The translations under genes were made by a program, and so were the position numbers. This document shows positions 37,013-44,187 of a stretch of 64,000 bases of DNA, piece by piece. Where the stretch lies: assembly GCF_900182835.1 (NCBI RefSeq), contig NZ_FXUB01000001.1, forward strand, positions 124,001 to 188,000, read 5' to 3'. Position 1 is the first letter of the stretch. Every line of letters starts with the position of its first letter. The notes beneath the pieces were generated by a model. That model did no database searches and was not told the origin of the DNA. It was given only the letters and a program-made list of their open reading frames with translations. This DNA is from Desulfurobacterium pacificum. GTDB taxonomy: Bacteria; Aquificota; Aquificia; Desulfurobacteriales; Desulfurobacteriaceae.

Positions 37013-37030
37013 ATATATAGACGTATATAT
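37013..37030 (+). promoter_or_regulatory. Inverted repeat before the antitoxin gene, likely operator
   Basis: ATATATA (37013-37019), spacer GACG, TATATAT (37024-37030), ending 30 bases before the antitoxin start. AT-rich palindromes of this kind overlapping the promoter are usual targets of ribbon-helix-helix antitoxins. No clear -35/-10 pair can be fixed because the whole region is AT-rich. Confidence 0.4.
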
Positions 37031-37060
37031 TTGAAAATATCAATACGGCAGGAGGATACA

Positions 37061-37291
37061 TTGAAAACAAAATTGACACTTAGGTTGGAAAAAGACGCTA
37101 TAGAAAAAGCAAAAGAGTACTCTGTGAAAAAAGGAGAATCTGTCTCTCAAATTGTTGAAAAGTTCTTTAAAACTCTTCCCACTGAAAAGGAAGAAATAAC
37201 CCCTACCGTAAAAAAGCTTAAAGGGTTACTAAAAAACTCAAATATTGACGAAACTGACTACAAAAATTTCCTTGAAGAAAAATACCTATGA
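37061..37291 (+). CDS. Antitoxin of a type II system (DUF6364-like, ribbon-helix-helix)
   Basis: 76 residues from the TTG at 37061, chosen because GGAGG lies five bases upstream; an earlier TTG at 37031 has no ribosome site. KTKLTLRLEKDAIEKAKEYSVKKGESVSQIVEKFF is a ribbon-helix-helix DNA-binding unit; the C-terminal half (KLKGLLKN...DYKNFLEEKYL) should wrap the toxin. Overlaps the PIN toxin start by four bases. Confidence 0.85.
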   Translation: MKTKLTLRLEKDAIEKAKEYSVKKGESVSQIVEKFFKTLPTEKEEITPTVKKLKGLLKNSNIDETDYKNFLEEKYL

Positions 37292-37710
37292 GAGTTCTAT
37301 TTGATACAAACATTATTTTAGATGTCCTCCTTGAACGTCAACCGTTTTCTGAATTAGCATCAAAACTGCTTTCAAAAGTTGAAGAAGGAGAAGTTAGCGG
37401 ATTAGTGTGTGCAACTACAATAACCACTATTTACTACCTTGCAAGTAAAGCCTTTGACCGTAAAAAAGCAAACGAATGTATAGAACTGCTTCTCAACCTT
37501 TTTGAAGTTGCATCTGTAAATAGAATCGTCATAGAAAGTGCTAAGAAGTTGAATTTTAAAGATTTTGAAGATGCCGTAATATACGCATCAGCTTTACACT
37601 CTGGATGTAACTGCGTTGTCACAAGAAATGTAGGAGATTTTACTGCCTCAGAAATTCCTGTTTTCTCTCCTGAAGAACTTTTAAAAATTATAAAAATTGG
37701 TAAAGAATAA
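37288..37710 (+). CDS. PIN-domain ribonuclease toxin (VapC-like)
   Basis: 140 residues. The acidic PIN residues are seen in FDTNIILDVLLER, in KDFEDAVIYASA and in TRNVGDF. VapC-type toxins cut tRNA or rRNA when released from the antitoxin. Translationally coupled to the antitoxin (ATGA). The pair sits alone between divergent fdhA and the peptide-binding protein gene. Confidence 0.88.
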   Translation: MRVLFDTNIILDVLLERQPFSELASKLLSKVEEGEVSGLVCATTITTIYYLASKAFDRKKANECIELLLNLFEVASVNRIVIESAKKLNFKDFEDAVIYASALHSGCNCVVTRNVGDFTASEIPVFSPEELLKIIKIGKE

Positions 37711-37758
37711 ACCTCATTTTTGGTAAACTTCAGCTTATAAATCGAAGCAGGAAGAAGT

Positions 37759-39516
37759 ATGAAAGATAAGGTATTGCTCAAACTTTTTCTCTTCCCAGTA
37801 ATTGTATCTGCTTTAATAATAATTCCGCTTTTTTTCATCCCGGAACCGCACGCCAAAGTAGGAAAAGTTTCTTTAGGTAAAAAAATTAATTTGGATAAAG
37901 TCAAGTTTTTACCGGGAAAATACGGCGGTACTCTTTACACTGCAACGTCGTCAGACCCAAAAACTTTCAATTTAGTTTTGGCGCACGAAACCTCTTCAAC
38001 AGATGCCGTTGGCGACTTGTTTGAAGGATTGACAGAAGTTGACGTTAAAACTCTAAAGCCTGTTGGGGCGTTGGCAACCAGTTGGGAGTTTAAGGATGGG
38101 GGGAGGAGGTGGATTTTTCATTTAAGAAAAGGAGTCAAGTGGTTTGATGGAAAAAAGTTTACAGCAGATGACGTAATATTTACCTACAACGATATCTACT
38201 TTAATCCCAAAATCCCCAACTCCACCCGCGACACCTTCCTCATTGACGGCAAACTCCCCAAATTTAAAAAGATAGACAAATACACCATAGAAATAGACCT
38301 GCCCAAACCTTTCGCTCCACTGCTTTACTCTCTATCAGCTCCCATATTTCCAAAGCACATTCTTGAAAAAGCGGTAAAGAGCGGAAAGTTTATGGAAACC
38401 TGGACCGTCTCAACGCCTCCGAAAGAACTCATAGGAACAGGACCCTACGAATTAGTCAAATACGTTCCCGGGCAGTACTTAGTTTATAAAAGAAACCCTT
38501 ACTACTGGAAGAAAGACGACGAAGGCAAACGGCTTCCCTACATAGAAAAGAAAGTCACCTTCATTCTGCCCGACAAAAACACTCAGCTTTTAAAATTCAA
38601 AGCAGGTGAAATAGACTTTTACAGCATGCGCGGAGACGATTATCCAGCGCTGGCTAAAGGGCAAAAGAAAGGAAATTACACAATTTACAATTTAGGCGCT
38701 TCTCTAACAGCAGACTTTCTTTGCTTTAACGAAAAAAAGGGAGCAATACCAAACTGGAAGTGGAAACTATTCACTAACAGGAAATTTCGCTGGGCAATAT
38801 CCCACGCAATAGATAGAAAAGGAATCGTTTTAACAGTTTACAACGGACTTGGAATTCCCGTTTACGCCCCTGTAACGCCTGCAAACAAACTTTACTGGAG
38901 TCCCGATTATCCAAAATTTCCCTATAATCTGAAAAAGGCAAAAAGGCTTCTAGCAGAAATAGGTTTAAAGGACAGAAACGGAGACGGCTGGCTGGAAACG
39001 CCCGACGGACATAAAGTAGAATTTAACCTGCTGACAAACTCAAACAATCCAGCAAGGGTAGAAATTGGCGCATTAATAAAAAACGACCTTAAAAAATTGG
39101 GAATAGATGTCCACTTTCAACCTTTAGATTTCAATAACTTAGTAGAAAAACTTCTCAATACCCACGATTTTGATGCAGTAATAATCGGTTTAACCGGTTC
39201 AATAGACCCAAACAGCGGCAGAAACGTCTGGATGAGTAGTGGACAACTACATCTGTGGAACCCCAACCAGAAAAAGCCAGCAACTAAGTGGGAAGCTGAA
39301 GTTGACAAATTGTTCAACGAAGGCGCAGAAACACTAGACTTTAAAAAGAGAATAGAAATCTACAAAAAAGCTTACCGCATAATAGCTTACGAACAACCAT
39401 TAATTTATATCGCTGCACCCCTCGTCTTAGAAGCTGCAAGGAACAGAGTCAAAAACTTTTTCCCAACCATTTGGGGCGTTTACAAACCCGAAAGAATGTT
39501 TATAGAGGGTAAATGA
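37759..39516 (+). CDS. ABC transporter substrate-binding protein, peptide/oligopeptide family (SBP family 5)
   Basis: 585 residues. An N-terminal hydrophobic segment (residues 8-28) acts as signal or anchor; there is no lipobox Cys, unusual for a binding protein. Family 5 blocks: DLFEGLTEVD, LRKGVKWFDGKKFTADDVIFTYND, KRNPYYWKKDDEGKRLPYIE and RWAISHAIDRKGIV. It should capture peptides or similar ligands in the periplasm. Permease and ATPase genes are not adjacent; comEC overlaps its stop by four bases. Two G-rich/C-rich motif copies in opposite orientation lie 115 bases apart (38094, 38209). Confidence 0.88.
   Translation: MKDKVLLKLFLFPVIVSALIIIPLFFIPEPHAKVGKVSLGKKINLDKVKFLPGKYGGTLYTATSSDPKTFNLVLAHETSSTDAVGDLFEGLTEVDVKTLKPVGALATSWEFKDGGRRWIFHLRKGVKWFDGKKFTADDVIFTYNDIYFNPKIPNSTRDTFLIDGKLPKFKKIDKYTIEIDLPKPFAPLLYSLSAPIFPKHILEKAVKSGKFMETWTVSTPPKELIGTGPYELVKYVPGQYLVYKRNPYYWKKDDEGKRLPYIEKKVTFILPDKNTQLLKFKAGEIDFYSMRGDDYPALAKGQKKGNYTIYNLGASLTADFLCFNEKKGAIPNWKWKLFTNRKFRWAISHAIDRKGIVLTVYNGLGIPVYAPVTPANKLYWSPDYPKFPYNLKKAKRLLAEIGLKDRNGDGWLETPDGHKVEFNLLTNSNNPARVEIGALIKNDLKKLGIDVHFQPLDFNNLVEKLLNTHDFDAVIIGLTGSIDPNSGRNVWMSSGQLHLWNPNQKKPATKWEAEVDKLFNEGAETLDFKKRIEIYKKAYRIIAYEQPLIYIAAPLVLEAARNRVKNFFPTIWGVYKPERMFIEGK
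38094..38118 (+). repeat. G-rich/ATTTTT interspersed motif
   Basis: GGATGGGGGGAGGAGG then TGGATTTTT in the peptide-binding protein gene; a complementary copy follows at 38209-38229. Confidence 0.55.
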
Positions 39517-40952
39517 AAAGACATGAACTCTTTATGTTCTTTCTATGTTCGGTTGCATTAATTCCTATATCTCCCGAAAAGTTCATTCCATTTATACTAA
39601 TCTTCGCTTTTGCCACTGGCGTACTCTATTTCTATAGATTTCAATCAGCTAAAGAATTACTCTTAGGAGGACTAATAGCGTTCACTCTACCCTTTGCAGC
39701 TAAACATTTTGAGAAGGAAAAAGAAATAGTCGTCTGGATAAAGAATTACGGCGACAACTACCAAGTGGCTATAACTTCAAAGCACAGATACATACCTATT
39801 AAAAATCAAGATGTAAACGTAGGAGACATCGTTTTAGGAAAAAACTTTCTCCCAAATGAATCGCTGAAGGCAGAAATATTAAGATTGAGAAAAAGACTTT
39901 ATGAAAAAGGTGAAGAAAAAATAGACTTTCCTATATCAGCTATTTGCGGTGCAATCACTCTAGGTATAAGATATGAAATACCACCCTCCATCAAAAGCTA
40001 CTTCGTTCTAAACGGAACATATCACCTGCTTGCAATATCAGGACTCCACATCGGAATAATTTTAGGTGCTGTCGCCTTTATCCTAAAACTACTAAAACTA
40101 AGAAAGCCCTGGAGCAAAGCAGCAATCTTAATCTTGCCTTTGCTACCGCTTACCGGATTTTCACCCTCAGTAGTAAGATCTTACATCTTTCTATCCTTAC
40201 TTTCCATAGGAATGGAAAATTACCGAAAAGTTTCGCCTTTATACCTATTAGGCGTTGCCATGTTAATTACTATTCTACTGAACAAGTTCAACCTTTCAGC
40301 AGTCCTATCTTTTTTAGCAGTTTTAGGAATAATCACAACGCTAACAGAAAAGGAAAATCGCATTCTAAAAACGATAAAAGTTTCTTTGGCTCCAATGCTT
40401 TTTACCCTACCTGTTATACTCTACCAGTTTGGCACGGTAAACGTTATTTCTTTTCTAACCTCAATAATTGCGGAATTTCTATTTACACCTTTTCTTATAG
40501 CAACTTTTATTTCAAACCTAACAGGCTGGCACTTTAACTTTCTAAATAAATTAACGGAATTTCTGGGTTTTATTTTCTTGAAATTAGAACAAATCCTGTT
40601 TTTATTGAGTAAAAGTTTTGTAACTTATAACAAAATCACCCTAACAGCATCTGCAATTACCATACTCATTACTCTACTGCTAATAATCTTTGAAAAACGA
40701 AAATTTCAGCTAATTCCAGCAACATTGCTCTTAATTTTCGCGATAGTCACTCAACACCACACAACAGAGAAAAAATTAGAAATCCCAGGATGGAAATTAA
40801 ATTCTTTTTTCTTTTTATCTACTGAAGGGCAAAAGTATGAAAACTGCAAGATAATTTCCAACTATGTATTCCCATACGCAAGAAAAATCCTACACAGGAA
40901 CACTTTGATAGACAAAAGAGTGGAAGGCAGAAAACCTTCCACTCACAAATAA
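39513..40952 (+). CDS. comEC: ComEC/Rec2-type DNA uptake channel, short form
   Basis: 479 residues with about ten membrane segments. The competence-domain signature is LNGTYHLLAISGLHIGIILGA near residue 165-185. After the last membrane segment only about 60 residues remain, so the metallo-beta-lactamase-like nuclease domain of full-length ComEC is absent; the length resembles the short ComEC of Campylobacterota. It would carry single-stranded DNA across the inner membrane during transformation. Its last ten codons overlap a terminator hairpin. Confidence 0.85.
   Translation: MKRHELFMFFLCSVALIPISPEKFIPFILIFAFATGVLYFYRFQSAKELLLGGLIAFTLPFAAKHFEKEKEIVVWIKNYGDNYQVAITSKHRYIPIKNQDVNVGDIVLGKNFLPNESLKAEILRLRKRLYEKGEEKIDFPISAICGAITLGIRYEIPPSIKSYFVLNGTYHLLAISGLHIGIILGAVAFILKLLKLRKPWSKAAILILPLLPLTGFSPSVVRSYIFLSLLSIGMENYRKVSPLYLLGVAMLITILLNKFNLSAVLSFLAVLGIITTLTEKENRILKTIKVSLAPMLFTLPVILYQFGTVNVISFLTSIIAEFLFTPFLIATFISNLTGWHFNFLNKLTEFLGFIFLKLEQILFLLSKSFVTYNKITLTASAITILITLLLIIFEKRKFQLIPATLLLIFAIVTQHHTTEKKLEIPGWKLNSFFFLSTEGQKYENCKIISNYVFPYARKILHRNTLIDKRVEGRKPSTHK
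40918..40944. terminator. Hairpin at the end of comEC, probably a bidirectional terminator
   Basis: GAGTGGAAGG (40918-40927), loop CAGAAAA, CCTTCCACTC (40935-40944): a ten-base perfect stem between convergent genes. It is inside the comEC reading frame, eight bases before the stop codon, and ends ten bases before the stop of the minus-strand gene. T-runs are weak on both sides. Confidence 0.55.
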
Positions 40953-40953
40953 C

Positions 40954-42027
40954 TTATGCAACAGGATAGGCAAATTCAGGTCTTTCCTCGTAAAGTTTAA
41001 CATCAGTAGCTTCTTTTGGTAGAGGAACAACTTTCGTTCTCTCAACCCACCTTTCCGGCAAGTGAATTACTCTTTTTCCTACCCTAATAACAGCAGGTGC
41101 AATTTTTGCTTTATAAGTAATTTTTACGCCCCAAACCTTCCTTCCAAATCTGTTCTCAAACTCTCCAGGACCTTCCATCTTTATATCTTTAGCACTACCA
41201 GGGAAGTAAATTCTCTTAGCAAAATGTCTATTTCTTTTCGGATGGTAATAAACAAGCCAGAGAACTTTACCTTCTTTATATTTAGCTTCCGTTGGAACGT
41301 ATCTGGAAGCTTTTTCTTCTTCTTCTATAAGTCTTTCAACATATTGTTCAAGAGTTTCATCTTCTCTAACATCACTTTCATCCCAAAGCTCAAACTCTAC
41401 CTGCCATCCTTTAACAGTAGCTATAATGTTTGCAAGTTTTACAGTTCTTTTCTCTTCTACTTCTACCAACTTTTCTATTTTGTCTAAAACATCAGAAAAA
41501 CGTTCCCTAAAATCTTTAAGATGTGTTACAGCAACAACAAGGTCACTCTGCCTTTTTAACCTCTCAAGTAACTCTTGGTCTTCTGCAACAACCATAGCTT
41601 TTCTTATTTCACAGAAAGCCCTACGTAATTCTTCTAAGATTTCAGGAGAAAGTTTCAAATCAACAACACTTTCGGTTATTTCTTTGATAACGCTTTCAGG
41701 TATCTCCTTCAAGCGTTCATCTATTGTTTTTTTATCTTTACCCCAAGGTGAGTAAACTTTGTCCCAACCTTTGTAGCGAGCAATATAATTGGCAAGTTTT
41801 ACTGTTATCCTATTTTCTGCTAAAGCTACTTCTCTCAAATCTTCAATTGCAGGACCAAACTTCTTTTTCCAGAACGGTGAAAATGTCAAAGTACAGAGGT
41901 AGTCTGAACGTTTCTTCAGGTCTGTAAGTTGCTCCGGCGTCTCAACTTCAAGCATTTCATCTCTAATGATGCAGTTGATACGGCTGATGTCTTCTGGCGT
42001 TTCAACTTTTCCGTAGATGCGACCCAT
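40954..42027 (-). CDS. Internally duplicated protein of unknown function
   Basis: 357 residues from the ATG at 42027; a TTG four codons earlier is possible. Residues about 15-105 and 138-228 are two copies of one module: RITVKLANYIARYKGW (73-88) against KRTVKLANIIATVKGW (193-208), each preceded by LKKRSD or LKRQSD and followed by an acidic LxE(Q/R) helix. Residues 245-357 are beta-rich, with KVLWLVYYHPKRNRHFAKRI and a C-terminal LPERWVERTKVVPLP. No family recognised. It lies 37 bases downstream of the winged-helix array gene, past a terminator, and may be read by partial read-through. Confidence 0.7.
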   Translation of the reverse strand: MGRIYGKVETPEDISRINCIIRDEMLEVETPEQLTDLKKRSDYLCTLTFSPFWKKKFGPAIEDLREVALAENRITVKLANYIARYKGWDKVYSPWGKDKKTIDERLKEIPESVIKEITESVVDLKLSPEILEELRRAFCEIRKAMVVAEDQELLERLKRQSDLVVAVTHLKDFRERFSDVLDKIEKLVEVEEKRTVKLANIIATVKGWQVEFELWDESDVREDETLEQYVERLIEEEEKASRYVPTEAKYKEGKVLWLVYYHPKRNRHFAKRIYFPGSAKDIKMEGPGEFENRFGRKVWGVKITYKAKIAPAVIRVGKRVIHLPERWVERTKVVPLPKEATDVKLYEERPEFAYPVA

Positions 42028-42047
42028 GATATCCCCCAAATTAGGTT

Positions 42048-42070
42048 AAAAAGGGGGCTTAGCAGCCCCC
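42048..42070 (-). terminator. Terminator after the winged-helix array gene
   Basis: Read on the minus strand: GGGGGCT (42070-42064), loop GCTA, AGCCCCC (42059-42053), then five T (42052-42048). A textbook intrinsic terminator six bases after the stop at 42076 and just ahead of the next gene in the same direction, so it may act as an attenuator for that gene. Confidence 0.85.
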
Positions 42071-42075
42071 ATTAA

Positions 42076-44019
42076 TTAGTTCAGTTTATCTAAAGCTTCA
42101 AGAATCAAAAGACCCGCTTCATTAATTGAATTCTTACCTACAAGATTAGATGCTCTTAAAATAACAAGCTCTCTCTCAAAAGTTTCTGGGTCAAGACCAG
42201 AAAGCTTAACAGCTTTTTCAAAGTTCTTTGGTAGTATTCTCACTTTTCTCTCCTTCTCGTAGAGAGTTCCAACTTCTCTCAGAGCTGCTAATACCCTTAC
42301 TGCAAGAGGTGTAATTGGGTTAGCAAAACCTTCAGGTGTTCCAGAAAGAGCTTTCTTTATAAGTTTTCCTGGCTCTGTAAGGATAATTGCTTCGTTTTGA
42401 AGAATATCAATGTAACCGCGAGCTTCTAACTTGTTGAGAGCGTATTCAATCTCTTCCTGCCAGGTTTCATCAAACTGTTCATAAACATCTTTAACGAAAA
42501 ATCCTCTCTCAGGAAGTTTATGAAGAACTTGAAGTTCAAATCTTGTTACGTGAGGAAGTCTCTTAATCTCATAAGCCATTTGAGCATACATCTTACCTGC
42601 AACAGTTGGTTCACCACCACCGATTAATTGAGTTTCAACTCCTTTCCTGTACCAGTCAATGTTTGGTGCAGCAAATTCCTTGTTCGTAATCGTAATAGCT
42701 TTAACAGCAGTAGCAGGTATCTCCCTAAATCCGCGTGTTTTCATATCTTCAAGAACTTTCTTTCCAAAATCTGTAAGGTAATGAACTTTCTTACCCTCTT
42801 TTTCCTCTGCTCTTACAAGGTTAAAGGATTCAAGAGTGTAAAGTGATTCTTGAACAATGTCATACATCTTTTCATACCAACGGTTACCCTTTTCATAAAA
42901 GCTCTTAAAGAGTTCTTCTACCGTTTTAACTTCAGAGAATTTCTTCATAATCTCTTCTTTTTTCTGATAACCTAAATCTTGATAAAGTCTCCTACCATAA
43001 TGCTGAATAAGATGTTTATACTCCTTTAAAGGCTTATAAAAGAGGTAATGCACTATTTCATCAACTGTAGGCATCACAGATGGGTCAGATTCATGATGCT
43101 TCCAAACTTCTTCAATACCCTTAAGTATCTCAGCATCAAGAATTTCAACGTTAATAGACTTAACAGGTTTAAAGCTTCTCTCCTTCCAAATACGATAAGC
43201 ATTTATCAAATGCTCTCCAGCCGGCAGTGGATTACCTTCATCATCAATTAAAGCAAGTTCAAAGAGAACCTCTTTTTCTTCATCACTTATAGCATCGAAC
43301 CCTTCAAAAACCGCTCTTTCAAGGCTATCCATTATGTCTTCTGAAATTACAGTTTCTAATGAAGGAGCTATAGTTTCACAAGCCTTTTTAATTTCTTGGC
43401 CCAAAGTAGTTAGAGAGTAAACATCAGAATTAGGAACAGAAAACGCCAACAGTCTCATAGCTCCAAGCATAATAGGAAATCTACCACCTGCAGGGAGTTC
43501 TGAAGATTCAGCAGGACCAGATGGCATTTTCTTGATGTATTCGTAAAGCTCTCTGTCAATTATCAATCTTGGGTGAGCATTCTGGAATATAGAATAGATG
43601 TCTTTAGCATACTGATTAATAGCCTTAAACGTTCCCTTCTTTTCCACTTTTCTCTCTTCAATAAAACCTCTTTTTTCAAGCTCCTTCTCTGTGAGATATC
43701 CCGGAAGGTCATCGTTTTCTATTGCTGTTTCAATCATCATAATAACTTCAGAACCAAGCCATCTAAAATCATCATCCCACTTTGAAGGATGCTCAATCAA
43801 GCCCTTCTCTACCATTTCATCTATAATGTTAGCTAAAGCCCTTCCCCAATAAGTAAGAGAATACTCAAGGGGTCTTACCATTCTTAAAAGGTTCATTCTT
43901 TCAAGCTCCAGGTAAGGAGAGTCTTCGCTTTTAGCAAACAACTGACAGGTTGGTGCGTTGTTTCTTTCCTCTTCTCTAACTCTAAGCAGCGCAATTGCGT
44001 GCTCTTTTCTTATTACCAT
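42076..44019 (-). CDS. DUF505-like protein with repeated winged-helix modules
   Basis: 647 residues, cytoplasmic. At least four segments have the ending of a winged helix, hydrophobic-LTxxG followed by a helix: YSLTYWGRAL (53-62), YSLTTLGQEI (201-210), YLTDFGKKVLEDM in the 420s and ILTEPGKLIKKAL in the 550s, plus SINEAGLLILEAL at the C-terminus. I believe this is the DUF505 family known from Aquificota and some archaea, but that is from memory. Function unknown; tandem winged helices suggest nucleic-acid binding or a scaffold. A strong promoter with an operator-like palindrome precedes it and a strong terminator follows, which suggests high, regulated expression. Confidence 0.7.
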   Translation of the reverse strand: MVIRKEHAIALLRVREEERNNAPTCQLFAKSEDSPYLELERMNLLRMVRPLEYSLTYWGRALANIIDEMVEKGLIEHPSKWDDDFRWLGSEVIMMIETAIENDDLPGYLTEKELEKRGFIEERKVEKKGTFKAINQYAKDIYSIFQNAHPRLIIDRELYEYIKKMPSGPAESSELPAGGRFPIMLGAMRLLAFSVPNSDVYSLTTLGQEIKKACETIAPSLETVISEDIMDSLERAVFEGFDAISDEEKEVLFELALIDDEGNPLPAGEHLINAYRIWKERSFKPVKSINVEILDAEILKGIEEVWKHHESDPSVMPTVDEIVHYLFYKPLKEYKHLIQHYGRRLYQDLGYQKKEEIMKKFSEVKTVEELFKSFYEKGNRWYEKMYDIVQESLYTLESFNLVRAEEKEGKKVHYLTDFGKKVLEDMKTRGFREIPATAVKAITITNKEFAAPNIDWYRKGVETQLIGGGEPTVAGKMYAQMAYEIKRLPHVTRFELQVLHKLPERGFFVKDVYEQFDETWQEEIEYALNKLEARGYIDILQNEAIILTEPGKLIKKALSGTPEGFANPITPLAVRVLAALREVGTLYEKERKVRILPKNFEKAVKLSGLDPETFERELVILRASNLVGKNSINEAGLLILEALDKLN

Positions 44020-44041
44020 TTCTTCCTCCTTTTGTATTTTC

Positions 44042-44085
44042 TAATTTTCATTACGAAAATTATATCAAACACTCTTTTAAGTCAA
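44042..44085 (-). promoter_or_regulatory. Promoter with overlapping palindrome for the DUF505-like gene
   Basis: On the minus strand TTGACT (44085-44080) and TATAAT (44064-44059) are 15 bases apart. The inverted repeat TAATTTTC (44042-44049), ATTAC, GAAAATTA (44055-44062) overlaps the -10 and the start point, the position of a repressor operator. The start codon is at 44019. Confidence 0.55.
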
Positions 44086-44187
44086 CTAAAAGCTTTTGTT
44101 AAAAGAAGCTTTTATCATACCTGTATAAAACAAGTGTATCAGTTAAGAAAGAAAAAACCAGAGAGGAAAGTGTAAAATATTAATACT

